Below are positions 27,405 through 36,834 of a DNA stretch of 64,000 nt, one piece after another. Below the pieces are notes generated by a model. The model did no database searches and was not told where the DNA came from. It worked only from the letters and a program-made list of their open reading frames with translations. This DNA is from Cellulophaga sp. Hel_I_12 (GTDB lineage Bacteria; Bacteroidota; Bacteroidia; Flavobacteriales; Flavobacteriaceae). Both the position numbers and the translations under genes were made by a program. Each line of letters starts with the position of its first letter. Within the stretch, counting starts at the first letter, position 1. The stretch lies in NCBI RefSeq assembly GCF_000799565.1, contig NZ_JUHB01000001.1:2855501-2919500 (forward strand), given 5' to 3'.

Positions 27405-30400
27405 TTTTTTCAAAAGGCTGTAAGGCCAAATACGCTTTATCAACCGAATGGATATTTTCAAAAACTAAAAGCAATCGAAGTCCGTTTCTGGTTTGTTTTT
27501 CCTTTATTTTGCCGTGTTTTGCATGCGTTTGTACAAATTGTAGTGTTTTAGAGAATGCTGTGCTTTGGTAAAATGCAGACTGTTGATCCGCAATAAAATA
27601 GCCAATCATTTTACCTTGCTTCATGACAATTTTTTCTAAACCAATGCTGTTGGCAATCCATTTAATGCGAACCGAATTCAATAAATCTTCGGCCTCAATA
27701 GGTAGTTCTCCGAAACGGTCTATCAATTCAGTTTCAAATTTTTGTAAAGCAGTTTCGTCTTTAATAAGGTTTAACTCTGTGTATAAAGTTAATCGCTCTG
27801 AAATATTATTGATGTAATCATCAGGGAATAACAATTCAAAATCAGCATCAATTTGAGTTTCTTTTACAAACACTTTTTCATGATGCCCCTCAAGCTCCTC
27901 ATACAAATCTTTAAATTCGTTTTCTTTCAATTCGTCAACGGCTTCTGTGAGGATTTTTTGGTAGGCATCAAAACCAATATCATTAATAAATCCGCTTTGT
28001 TCACCGCCCAATAAATCTCCAGCACCACGTATTTCTAAATCTTTCATGGCGATATTAAAACCGCTCCCTAATTCGGTGAATTGCTCTAAAGCCTGAATTC
28101 GTTTTCGGGCATCGTTGGTCATCACATCATACGGTGGTGTTATAAAATAACAGAAGGCCTTTTTATTGCTTCGACCTACACGACCCCGCATTTGGTGTAA
28201 ATCACTCAAACCAAAATTATTGGCGTTATTGATAAAAATGGTATTGGCGTTACTTACATCTAGCCCACTTTCTACAATGGTGGTAGACACCAAGACATCA
28301 AATTCACTATTGATAAAAGCGAGCATCAGGTTTTCTAGTTTTTTACCTTCCATTTGTCCGTGACCTATACCAACTTTGGCATCAGGTACCAAACGCTGAA
28401 TCATTCCGGCAACTTCTTTGATGTTTTCGATGCGGTTATGAATAAAAAACACCTGACCACCACGTTGAATTTCATAGCTAATGGCATCCCGAATGGTTTC
28501 TTCGGAAAAGCGAATCACTTCACTCTGAATTGGATATCGGTTGGGCGGTGCCGTATTGATGACCGATAAATCTCTGGCCGCCATTAAACTAAACTGTAAA
28601 GTTCTGGGGATCGGCGTAGCGGTAAGCGTTAAGACATCTACATTTTCTTTGATAGACTTTAGTTTGTCTTTTACAGCGACTCCAAATTTTTGTTCCTCAT
28701 CTACAATCAGTAAGCCTAAATCTTTAAATTTTACATTTTTGTTGACCAATTGGTGGGTGCCAATGATAATATCTACTTTGCCTGAGGCTAGGTTTTCAAG
28801 GGTTTCTTTCTTTTCTTTTGCCGTTCTAAAACGGTTTAAATAATCGACTGTTACCGGCATATCGCTTAAACGTTCGCTAAACGTTCTGCTATGCTGAAAC
28901 GCTAATATGGTCGTTGGCACTAAAACAGCCACCTGCTTTCCGTTGGCTACCGCTTTAAAAGCAGCACGGATGGCCACCTCAGTTTTTCCAAAACCTACAT
29001 CGCCACAAATTAAGCGATCCATGGGGCGTTCGCTTTCCATGTCTCTTTTAATATCTTCGGTAGCTTTGCTCTGATCGGGGGTGTCTTCATAAATGAAAGA
29101 GGCTTCTAATTCATTTTGCAGATACCCATCGGGACCGTATTGAAATCCTTTTTCAAGACGACGTTTGGCATAAATTTTTATTAAATCGAATGCAATTTTT
29201 TTAACACGCGATTTGGCTTTTTCTTTTACTTTTTTCCAAGCGCCTGAACCTAATTTGTAAATTTTAGGGGGTGCCCCATCTTTGCCGTTGAATTTTGATA
29301 TTTTGTGTAAAGAATGGATACTCACATACAGAATATCACGATCTCCATAGACCAATTTTATCGCTTCTTGTTTTTTACCTTCGACATCAATTTTTTGTAA
29401 ACCACCAAACTTTCCGATACCATGATCCATGTGGGTTACATAATCGCCAATTTCTAAGCGATTTAATTCTTTTAAGGTAATGGCCTGCTTTTTGGCGTAG
29501 CCATTTTTAAGATGGAATTTATGATAGCGTTCAAAAATTTGATGATCGGTATAGCAAACTACTTTTAAATCATCATCAATAAAACCTTGATACAATGAAA
29601 AAACGATAGTTTTGTAATGAACTTGCTGATTTGTAGCGGTGATTTCTTCAAAAATATCATGAAACCGTTTTGCCTGCTGTTCGGAGGAACAAAACAAGTA
29701 ATTGGTATAGCCTTTTTTATGATTGCTATTAAAATCTTCAATCAATAAATTAAACTTTTTATTGAAAGACGGTTGTGGTTTGGTATTAAAACCAATGGTT
29801 TCAAAAGCAATTCCAGCAGTGTGATTACCTGTGGTTAATAAATGAAAAGAGGCCACTTCTTTTTTAAACAAATCAGCATCCACAAATAACTCTTTTGGTG
29901 TGGCGTGTTTTATTTCGGTCGATAGTTTTTTAAAAGCATCTTCTGCTTTTTCAAAAAACGAATCTAGGCGACTAAAAAGCAGGTCTAAATCTGCACTGAA
30001 AACAACCGTATTTTGGGCGATATAGTTTAGAAAACTCTCTCTGGTTTCGTTTAGGAATTTGTTCTCTACATTTGGGATAATGGCAATTTTAGTGACCTTC
30101 TCTTTAGATAATTGAGTTTCAACATCAAAGGTTCTGATGCTTTCTACTTCATCGCCAAAAAACTCAATGCGATAAGGCTCATCGTTAGAGAACGAAAAAA
30201 CATCGACAATACCGCCGCGTACAGAAAACTCGCCAGGCTCTGAAACAAAATCAACCCTCTTAAATTTGTATTCGAACAATACTTCGTTCAAGAAATCGAG
30301 GGATAAGGAATCTTCTAATTTTATTTTGAGGGTGTTTTTGTCTAGATCTTTCCGAGTCACCACCTTTTCAAAAAGCGCATCAGGGTAGGTCACAATGAGC

Positions 30401-30783
30401 GCTGGTTTTTTTCTAGAATTGATCCGGTTTAAAACCTCTGCACGTAATAACACATTAGCGTTATCAGTTTCTTCTAATTGATATGGTCTGCGGTAGCTTC
30501 CGGGATAAAAAAGCACTTCTTTTTCTCCGACTAGCTGCTCCAAATCGTTTAAGTGGTATGCGGCTTCTTCTTTATCATTAAAAATAACTAGAAAAGGCTT
30601 GTCAGCAGCCTTAAAAGCATCAGATAAGACAAAAGACAGGGATGAACCTACGAGTCCTTTTAGTGCTAAGTTTTGTGGGTTATTTTCAAAATTGGCAATA
30701 GTAGTTTGCAATTCCAGTGAAGACTGGGAATGAGAATATAGTTGTTGAATATTATTTTGGGGCAACGGAATAATTTTCTGCAA
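27394..30783 (-). CDS. mfd: Transcription-repair coupling factor Mfd
   Basis: An ATP-driven translocase that removes stalled RNA polymerase and recruits UvrA to damage. It has 1129 residues. The UvrB-like N-terminal region (to about 350) contains GLVGSS, EFSVRGGIVDVF and YRIEFFGDEVE. The RNA-polymerase-interacting CarD-like domain (about 440-510) contains GDYVTHMDHGIGKFGGL. The helicase domains contain GDVGFGKTEVA near 590, DEEQKFG near 694, TATPIPRTL and QMRGRVGRS. A TRCF C-terminal domain follows. The outermost start is TTG at 30783. That TTG is part of a TATATTTG promoter-like motif, so the TTG at 30765 may be the real start. Confidence 0.95.
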   Translation of the reverse strand: MQKIIPLPQNNIQQLYSHSQSSLELQTTIANFENNPQNLALKGLVGSSLSFVLSDAFKAADKPFLVIFNDKEEAAYHLNDLEQLVGEKEVLFYPGSYRRPYQLEETDNANVLLRAEVLNRINSRKKPALIVTYPDALFEKVVTRKDLDKNTLKIKLEDSLSLDFLNEVLFEYKFKRVDFVSEPGEFSVRGGIVDVFSFSNDEPYRIEFFGDEVESIRTFDVETQLSKEKVTKIAIIPNVENKFLNETRESFLNYIAQNTVVFSADLDLLFSRLDSFFEKAEDAFKKLSTEIKHATPKELFVDADLFKKEVASFHLLTTGNHTAGIAFETIGFNTKPQPSFNKKFNLLIEDFNSNHKKGYTNYLFCSSEQQAKRFHDIFEEITATNQQVHYKTIVFSLYQGFIDDDLKVVCYTDHQIFERYHKFHLKNGYAKKQAITLKELNRLEIGDYVTHMDHGIGKFGGLQKIDVEGKKQEAIKLVYGDRDILYVSIHSLHKISKFNGKDGAPPKIYKLGSGAWKKVKEKAKSRVKKIAFDLIKIYAKRRLEKGFQYGPDGYLQNELEASFIYEDTPDQSKATEDIKRDMESERPMDRLICGDVGFGKTEVAIRAAFKAVANGKQVAVLVPTTILAFQHSRTFSERLSDMPVTVDYLNRFRTAKEKKETLENLASGKVDIIIGTHQLVNKNVKFKDLGLLIVDEEQKFGVAVKDKLKSIKENVDVLTLTATPIPRTLQFSLMAARDLSVINTAPPNRYPIQSEVIRFSEETIRDAISYEIQRGGQVFFIHNRIENIKEVAGMIQRLVPDAKVGIGHGQMEGKKLENLMLAFINSEFDVLVSTTIVESGLDVSNANTIFINNANNFGLSDLHQMRGRVGRSNKKAFCYFITPPYDVMTNDARKRIQALEQFTELGSGFNIAMKDLEIRGAGDLLGGEQSGFINDIGFDAYQKILTEAVDELKENEFKDLYEELEGHHEKVFVKETQIDADFELLFPDDYINNISERLTLYTELNLIKDETALQKFETELIDRFGELPIEAEDLLNSVRIKWIANSIGLEKIVMKQGKMIGYFIADQQSAFYQSTAFSKTLQFVQTHAKHGKIKEKQTRNGLRLLLVFENIHSVDKAYLALQPFEKSVQ

Positions 30784-30827
30784 ATATAAACAACCTTGTT
30801 AAATACATAAGTTTTAAAATCCTGTAA

Positions 30828-31607
30828 TCACGCTGTTTTTTTATGATGAACTACCATAGATTTTAAAAGATGCACAAAAATCATAACCGCTAAAACTATC
30901 GCACAAACCAAAGCTGAGATAGCAATAGCTTCCTCACTATTTTTATGCCGAGAATAAATGGCCACTAAAGACCAAACGCCTACCACCGCAAAAACAGACA
31001 TCTTACGTTTCCAGAGCATCACCACATTTAATAGCAAAGCAATAACAATCATGGTGATGGTCCATTGTACTTCTGTTAAAAAACTACCCTCCCAATTAAG
31101 TTTACTCAGATAAGCTGATATGTTCGCAATAGTGGCTACCGCAATCCAACCACTATACAAGCTTATAGGCCACCAAACAAAAGCTTTTTTTGCAAGTGAT
31201 GCCGTTCCACGTTCCATATTCGTATTCAAAATTATTTTTATCAATGAAACTAAAATACCTAACATGATAAGCACTGATACTGCCGTATAGTCATACACAA
31301 AAGCAATTACCCAAAGGGAGTTCAATATATTTGCTATCACAAACCAATACCCAGTTTGAGTAATAAATTCAGAAGTTTTATCGCTAAAAAAAGCCCTTTG
31401 TATTTGAAAAATAGCGTAGGCAAAGAGCGACAAAAAAATAAGTCCCCATATCGCAAAAGCATAACTGGCAGGGGTAAACAAATTTTCGTATGCTCGACTA
31501 ATTTCACCGATGGTCGTGTTATTCAATCGTAAGGCTTGCGAGGCATAATTTACGGCGATGACTAAAATTACAGATAGTAAATTTAAAACTGCGAGTCGTT
31601 TTTTCAT
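30828..31607 (-). CDS. TspO/MBR-like tryptophan-rich membrane protein
   Basis: A 259-residue integral membrane protein with about eight hydrophobic segments. ENLFTPASYAFAIWGLIF near 41-58 and the Trp pattern WVIAFVYDYTA, KAFVWWPISLYSGWIAVATIAN fit the long TspO-related family common in Bacteroidota. TspO proteins bind porphyrins and act in stress responses. The bacterial long forms are poorly studied. It is 44 bases downstream of the mfd start region on the same strand but upstream of it in transcription order, so the two may share a transcript. The binding partner is unknown. Confidence 0.8.
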   Translation of the reverse strand: MKKRLAVLNLLSVILVIAVNYASQALRLNNTTIGEISRAYENLFTPASYAFAIWGLIFLSLFAYAIFQIQRAFFSDKTSEFITQTGYWFVIANILNSLWVIAFVYDYTAVSVLIMLGILVSLIKIILNTNMERGTASLAKKAFVWWPISLYSGWIAVATIANISAYLSKLNWEGSFLTEVQWTITMIVIALLLNVVMLWKRKMSVFAVVGVWSLVAIYSRHKNSEEAIAISALVCAIVLAVMIFVHLLKSMVVHHKKTA

Positions 31608-31901
31608 GGTTTTGATCTTTGGTTAAATTTACGATGGTTTTAAGTAGAAAATTAACTTTCAGGTATTAAAAATTAAGGGTTTTAAGTTTGATTTCGACTA
31701 CTAGGAACACAAATGTTTCGCTGAGCCCTTCTGCTCAGCTCAGGACAAGCCTGTCGAAGGGAATACAGCTATGTAGTAAGGTCTTCGACAAGCTCATTAG
31801 GATACTATAGTACTCAATTGTCATCACCCCTATTTTCGAATTTTTTCTTACATAGGGAACTGACAGCATACATTCATTTAAAACTATATTGTAAGGTGGT
31901 T
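31608..31901. other. Intergenic stretch with palindromic repeats, no gene
   Basis: These 294 bases hold no credible ORF or RNA gene. The centre (about 31690-31802) is a cluster of repeat pieces. The left side has the divergent promoter region of the TspO-like gene and the right side runs to the pdeM stop. Confidence 0.6.
31718..31802. repeat. Intergenic palindromic repeat cluster
   Basis: Contains CTGAGCCCTTCTGCTCAG at 31721-31738, AGGACAAGCCTGTCGAAGGG at 31742-31761 and CTTCGACAAGCTCATTAGG at 31783-31801. The GTCGAAG and CTTCGAC blocks are inverted copies. This is the typical flavobacterial CTTCGACAAGCTCAG type. It is related in sequence to the repeats in metG and in the helicase gene. Confidence 0.7.
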
Positions 31902-32546
31902 CTAATGGCTAAGTGGAACCGCAAAAACCGAATCCTTCGTAATCGCAAAAACTTGATGCGCTGCTGTAGGTTTTAAGGTAAAGGTTCCTGTGAATGTGCC
32001 AAATGCCGGTAAAATTAGTTGGTTTTCACTTTTAAAAAAACAAGGGAGTTTTAGGCTTTGTCTTCCTGCTCCTTGGAGTTTTATTGCTGGATGAATGTGT
32101 CCTGAAAAGTTAAACATAGTTTCTCTTTCTTCGGGGTGATGGGTGAATAAAAAATCATCTAACTCTACTTCATCACTACAATCAATACCAATTGCAGTGT
32201 AGTTTACATCAGAAATAATGTCATGATTGCCTTTAACTAATGTAATTTTTAGCTTTTGTGAGCTTACCCAATCGTTAAATAAGAGCCATTCTTGATTTAG
32301 AGAGGAATGAAACAAATCCCCTAAAAAAAATAGTTGTTTGGGTTTAAATAAGGCCAGTACCTCATTCAACAATTCAAAATTCTTAGCAATTGCTTTTTGA
32401 GGCACCGCAGCGCCAAATTTTCTAAAATGCGATACCTTACCAAAATGCACATCACTGATTAACAAAATTTCTTTTTCTTGCCACAATAGTGCCCCTGAGC
32501 AGTGCATGATAAAAGTTTGCTCGTTGATGGTAATGGTTTCTGTCAT
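31902..32546 (-). CDS. pdeM: Ligase-associated DNA damage response endonuclease PdeM
   Basis: A 214-residue calcineurin-like metallophosphoesterase. Metal motifs occur in order: SDVHFGK (D32, H34), GDLFHSS (D77), GNHD (N107, H108), HHPEE (H136, H137) and GHIHPA (H150, H152). Homologues in the ligase-associated cluster are manganese-dependent single-strand DNA endonucleases. It is the last gene of the exonuclease-ligase-helicase-PdeM set, 38 bases after the helicase stop, so it is probably made from the same transcript. Confidence 0.93.
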   Translation of the reverse strand: MTETITINEQTFIMHCSGALLWQEKEILLISDVHFGKVSHFRKFGAAVPQKAIAKNFELLNEVLALFKPKQLFFLGDLFHSSLNQEWLLFNDWVSSQKLKITLVKGNHDIISDVNYTAIGIDCSDEVELDDFLFTHHPEERETMFNFSGHIHPAIKLQGAGRQSLKLPCFFKSENQLILPAFGTFTGTFTLKPTAAHQVFAITKDSVFAVPLSH

Positions 32547-32584
32547 TGGGGCAAAATTAGTGATTTGAACGAAGGAAGCTGTAC

Positions 32585-35080
32585 TTACTTCATTAAAATC
32601 GCTGTCATTTTTTTTATGCGATCGGCTAGTTTTTCACTGGATAATTTTTCTCGCAAACGGTCCGTAATAATTGGGAAAGAAAAGGGTGTTGGCTTTTTGC
32701 AGGCTTTCCATATAATGTCTTGTTCGGCAATTCGTTCTAGCGCTAAACCTAAACGACCTTGCTCTAATTGATGTTCAAAAGTTTCGCTAAACGCCTGTTG
32801 AAATAATAGATTGTCGGCTTCGTAATCGCGAAAAACATCAAATAGCAATTGAGAACTACTTTGTAAATGCTTCATTTTAATGCCTTTATTGGGGTAGCCC
32901 GTAAAAACCATTCCACTAATTACGGCAATATCTCTGAACGATCTTCGGGCCATTTCGGTTGCATTTAAGCTTTTTTGTAAATCGCTCAACATAAAATCTG
33001 TCGTAAATAGATTATTATCTAACACCTGTTGCATATCAATTTCTTGATCGGATAATAGTTCAAAACCGTAATCATTAAAGGCTAATGAAAAAGTAATGGG
33101 TGCTAATAAACTTATGCGATACCCTAACAAACTCCCCATGGCTTCGTGTACACCACGCCCTTCAAACGGATAAAAAATATGATGATAGCCATCACGCGTT
33201 TTAAAAGTTTCAATTAACAATTCATTCGGCTTAGGCACAATACTTTCTTCTCGTTGCTTATCAAAAATGTGTTTCAATGAGTTTAGTTCCACACTTTGCT
33301 CGCCTTCACTTGTGCTGAGCGAACTCGAAGTATTTGTGGAGCTAGGGGAAGCCACTTTATACAATTCTTCTCGAAGTAGTTCGGACATCTGAGCAGAAAA
33401 CGTAAGTCTACCCCCCATCCAACTGGGAACTTTATTGGTTTTTTTAGTAGAATTACGCACATGCGCTTCCATGTTTTTTATGCGTATAAATTCTAAATTC
33501 CGACCTGCAAAGGTGAACACATCTCCAGGTGTTAATTTAGAAATAAAAAACTCCTCTATACTTCCTATATAACCCCCTTTTTGATACTTTACGATGATGT
33601 TGGCATCGCCCACAATGGTGCCTATTTGAAATCGGTGACGCATCGCAATTCCTTTGTTATGGACTACAAATTTACCATCGGCTTCAACTTCTATCTTTTT
33701 ATATTCATCATAACTTTGCAAACTTTGGCTACCCATTACCAAAAAATTTAATAGCCACTGCCATTGGTCTTCGGTAATACCTTGGTAGCAAAAGCTGTGT
33801 TTTATTTCGCGATAAATTTCTTTGGGATAAAAGCCGTCTGAAATGGCTAATGTGGTTAAATATTGCAATAAAACATCAAAACTATTCAAATACGGCATTC
33901 GGTCCTCTACGACAGTATGTTTAACGGCTTGCTGAAGGGCAGAGGCTTCGATGAGTTCCATGGCGTGGGTAGGTAAAAAATGAATGACACTTTCCTTGCC
34001 CGGGCTGTGTCCACTGCGACCCGCACGTTGTAGAAAACGAGCTACGCCTTTTGGACCGCCAATTTGGATGACGGTTTCTACAGGGGCAAAATCAACACCC
34101 AAATCTAAACTAGAGGTGCAAACCACCGCTTTAAGACTGCCATTGCGAATGGCTTGTTCAACCCAAACACGGGTTTCTTTATTAATGCTGCCATGGTGCA
34201 TGGCAATATCTCCTGCGTATTCCGGATGCTTTTCTAAGATCTTCTGAAACCATATTTCACATTGGCTTCGCGTATTGGTAAACAACAAAGTAGTTTTACT
34301 CGAATTGATGATTGGTACAATTTCTTCTAACAGGTGTAAACCTAGATGTCCACGCCAAGGAAAAGTTTCCATGGTTTTGGGGATGATGCTTTTTACGGTA
34401 ATTTTTTTATCAAGTTTAGCCTTTATTAAGACCGATTTTTTGGGACTTTCTTCTAGACCTAACAACACATCACGTGCTTCTTCTAAATTTCCAATGGTAG
34501 CCGAAATACCCCATATCCTCATTTTTTTTGATACCGCTTTTAATCGCGATAAAGCCAGTTCCATTTGCACGCCACGCTTGGTGCCGAGTAGTTCGTGCCA
34601 TTCGTCCACAACAATAGCTGTGCAATCTTTAAAGGTTTTTGCGTAGCCTTTAGAGGCTAATAGTAATTGCAAGCTTTCAGGAGTCGTGATCAACAAATCG
34701 GGCATATTTTTTTTCTGGGCGGTACGTTCTTTTGTAGAAGTATCTCCAGTTCTAATGCCTACGGTCATTTGTGTTCCTAAATCGGTGGCAACTCGCTCTG
34801 CAGATTGCCGAATTTCTTCGGATAAAGCCCGTAGCGGGGTAATCCAGATGGCTTTTAATCCTTTTTTATGTTTAGTGGTATACTCAGGATTGTTTTTGAT
34901 GTAGTCTAAAATAATAGGAAACCAAAGCGCATAAGTTTTTCCACTGCCGGTTGGTGCGTTTAACAGTCCGTTTTTACCCTGTAAAAATGCTTTCCAAGTG
35001 TCTTTTTGGAATTGAAAGGGGACCCAACCTTGTTGTTGAAACCACTGTTCTGCAATAATATATAATTCTTCTTTGGTCAT
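32585..35080 (-). CDS. Ligase-associated DNA damage response DEXH-box helicase (Lhr-like)
   Basis: An 831-residue superfamily 2 3'-5' helicase of the Lhr-core type. It has Walker A APTGSGKT (GSGKT 45-49), DEWH near 158-161 in place of DEVH, SATIGN, CTSSLDLGVDFAPV and QRAGRSGHSPG near 358. An Lhr-type winged-helix and C-terminal region follow to DAKL-like helices. It probably unwinds 3'-tailed DNA or RNA-DNA during repair along with the linked ligase and nucleases. Residues about 579-593 (SSTNTSSSLSTSEGE) are encoded by a palindromic repeat and form a Ser-rich insert. The start ATG at 35080 follows the ligase stop by about 100 bases. Confidence 0.94.
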   Translation of the reverse strand: MTKEELYIIAEQWFQQQGWVPFQFQKDTWKAFLQGKNGLLNAPTGSGKTYALWFPIILDYIKNNPEYTTKHKKGLKAIWITPLRALSEEIRQSAERVATDLGTQMTVGIRTGDTSTKERTAQKKNMPDLLITTPESLQLLLASKGYAKTFKDCTAIVVDEWHELLGTKRGVQMELALSRLKAVSKKMRIWGISATIGNLEEARDVLLGLEESPKKSVLIKAKLDKKITVKSIIPKTMETFPWRGHLGLHLLEEIVPIINSSKTTLLFTNTRSQCEIWFQKILEKHPEYAGDIAMHHGSINKETRVWVEQAIRNGSLKAVVCTSSLDLGVDFAPVETVIQIGGPKGVARFLQRAGRSGHSPGKESVIHFLPTHAMELIEASALQQAVKHTVVEDRMPYLNSFDVLLQYLTTLAISDGFYPKEIYREIKHSFCYQGITEDQWQWLLNFLVMGSQSLQSYDEYKKIEVEADGKFVVHNKGIAMRHRFQIGTIVGDANIIVKYQKGGYIGSIEEFFISKLTPGDVFTFAGRNLEFIRIKNMEAHVRNSTKKTNKVPSWMGGRLTFSAQMSELLREELYKVASPSSTNTSSSLSTSEGEQSVELNSLKHIFDKQREESIVPKPNELLIETFKTRDGYHHIFYPFEGRGVHEAMGSLLGYRISLLAPITFSLAFNDYGFELLSDQEIDMQQVLDNNLFTTDFMLSDLQKSLNATEMARRSFRDIAVISGMVFTGYPNKGIKMKHLQSSSQLLFDVFRDYEADNLLFQQAFSETFEHQLEQGRLGLALERIAEQDIIWKACKKPTPFSFPIITDRLREKLSSEKLADRIKKMTAILMK
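33304..33345. repeat. Flavobacterial repeat inside the helicase gene
   Basis: CTTCACTTGTGCTGAGCGAACTCGAAGTAT at about 33304-33333 matches the same family as the metG element (CTGAGCG, then A, CTCGAAGT). The region encodes a Ser/Thr-rich, low-complexity insert in an otherwise conserved helicase. Confidence 0.65.
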
Positions 35081-35095
35081 ATTACGAGCGCAGCT

Positions 35096-35134
35096 TACCG
35101 CTTAGCGGTAGGCGAAAAGCGTTGAGCACTTTTT
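35096..35134. repeat. Heptamer-like tract in the ligase-helicase spacer
   Basis: On the minus strand, CGCTTTT, CGCCTAC, CGCTAAG, CGGTAAG, CTGCGCT can be read as successive 7-base units. The tract includes the palindrome TACCGCTTAGCGGTA at 35096-35110. It resembles the tract behind mfd, including the CGGTAAG unit and the adjoining GTG(C/T)TCA...TTTTTT. Confidence 0.5.
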
Positions 35135-35179
35135 TATTCATTTGTTTTTAATTTATAACAGATTCCTTCGCTTCGCTGC

Positions 35180-36829
35180 CTATTCGATAGCTTCGTTCGG
35201 AATTTGTGACTTTAAATCTTCCAAGGTATTTGCCTCCTCAATTTTTTTATCTTGGCGCCATCTTAGAATTCTGGGAAAACGTGTGGCGATTCCGCTTTTA
35301 TGTCTTTTTGAAAAGGCAATCCCCTCAAAGGCAATCTCAAAAACATGATAAGGCGTAACACTCCGTACAGGACCAAAACGTTCTAAGGTATTTTTTTTAA
35401 TCCAAGTGTCTATTTTTTTAAACTCGGCATCCGTTAGGCCTGAATAGGCTTTTGCGAAGGTAACGAGTTGTTTTTCTCCATTTTCATCGTGATCCCAAAG
35501 GGCAAAGGTATAATCGGTAAAAAGGTTGCTTCGTCTACCATGCCCGCGCATGGCGTAGGTTAGAACAGCATCAATCGTTAGTGGGTCTACTTTCCATTTC
35601 CACCAATCGCCTTTTTTGCGTCCAACTAAATAAGGGGAGTCTTTTCGCTTTAACATTAAACCTTCGCTGAATTTATCTCTGGAACCTTCTCTTTCTTTAG
35701 CTACCTGATTCCATGAATCAAAATTCATAGTTTGGGATAATTGAAAAGGTAATGCTGAGATTTCTTCTGAGGTTTGGTTTTCGTAGTTGTAAGCGTTTAT
35801 CAATTGCATTATATGTTCTAGAATTTCTCTTCGTTCCATAAAGGGTAACTGCCGAATATCTTTGCCTTGCCATTCTAGTACATCATAGGCTTTGAGAATT
35901 ACAGGTACTTTTTTGAGTAAGGCTTTAGAAATTGTCTTTCGACCAATACGCTTTTGTAAATCATTGAAAGTACCGATATTTTTATCAAAATAGGGTAAAA
36001 TTTCAGCATCAATGACCGTTCCATTAGGAATAAGGCCTACCAAGTTTTCAAACTCAGGATATTTATCGGTTACTAATTCTTCGCCGCGACTCCAGACAAA
36101 GAGTTGATCGTTTCTAAATATGGTTTGTGATCGAATTCCGTCCCATTTGTGTTCCACCGACCAATCGTTTACATCTCCTAAAAGGGAAGCTTTATTTTCT
36201 AAGGCGTAGGCCAAATAAAAAGGGTAGGGTTTTGAGAGGTAATCATTTTCGTTTTCTTCTAAAATTAAAGCTTGAAATGTGATCGAATTTGGATCCCAGT
36301 TCCCCATTAATTTATAAGCCAAAATATCTTCAGGAATACCCGTTGTTTTTGATAAGGCCTTGGTCATCAATTTTTGACTCACACCGATTCTAAAACCGCC
36401 GGTAATCAACTTGGTAAACACAAAGCGTTCGTAATAATCGAGTAGGTTCCAATTCTCGTATACGTAGTTTTTTTTCGCTGCTTCAGGTTTCTTTTTTAAA
36501 GCTATCATTTCCTGCAAAAAGCGCGTCAGACTTTTTTCGGTGCTTTGCGGCGAAGACGGAAATACTAAAGCAATGGTTTCGGCTAAATCGCCAACAATAT
36601 GATAACTCTCTTCAAAAAGCCATAGTGGAATTTGAGCAAACTCCGCGGCCCAAGTTCTCAATAAGGTAGTGTTTACTGGTCTCGGTGGTCTTCGGTGTGA
36701 AAGAATGGCAATCGTCCAAACCTTGTCTTCGTCATTTGCGTTTGAGAAATAACGAGCCAAAGCGTCGACTTTAGCCGTCGTTTTATTAGTGCTATCTAAG
36801 GTTTTTATTAAGGATGCGAATTTCTTCAT
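35180..36829 (-). CDS. ATP-dependent DNA ligase of the LHR-associated cluster
   Basis: A 549-residue ATP-dependent ligase. The adenylated lysine is Lys228 in VEHKWDGIRSQ, and SRGEELVTDKYPE, DAEILPY, EGLMLKRKDSPYL and GDWWKWKVDP are the further nucleotidyltransferase motifs. An N-terminal DNA-binding domain (about 1-200) and a C-terminal OB fold complete the three-domain form found in archaeal and LigB-type enzymes. It is a second, dispensable-type ligase beside the normal NAD-dependent LigA, which is not in this window. It is 5 bases downstream of the exonuclease gene, suggesting translational coupling within a repair operon. Confidence 0.95.
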   Translation of the reverse strand: MKKFASLIKTLDSTNKTTAKVDALARYFSNANDEDKVWTIAILSHRRPPRPVNTTLLRTWAAEFAQIPLWLFEESYHIVGDLAETIALVFPSSPQSTEKSLTRFLQEMIALKKKPEAAKKNYVYENWNLLDYYERFVFTKLITGGFRIGVSQKLMTKALSKTTGIPEDILAYKLMGNWDPNSITFQALILEENENDYLSKPYPFYLAYALENKASLLGDVNDWSVEHKWDGIRSQTIFRNDQLFVWSRGEELVTDKYPEFENLVGLIPNGTVIDAEILPYFDKNIGTFNDLQKRIGRKTISKALLKKVPVILKAYDVLEWQGKDIRQLPFMERREILEHIMQLINAYNYENQTSEEISALPFQLSQTMNFDSWNQVAKEREGSRDKFSEGLMLKRKDSPYLVGRKKGDWWKWKVDPLTIDAVLTYAMRGHGRRSNLFTDYTFALWDHDENGEKQLVTFAKAYSGLTDAEFKKIDTWIKKNTLERFGPVRSVTPYHVFEIAFEGIAFSKRHKSGIATRFPRILRWRQDKKIEEANTLEDLKSQIPNEAIE

Positions 36830-36834
36830 AGCAT

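Noticed and set aside
31608..31901. Possible insertion sequence or small RNA in the repeat-rich gap
   Set aside because: There is no transposase, no long terminal repeat and no clear promoter-terminator pair. Short palindromes explain the structure.
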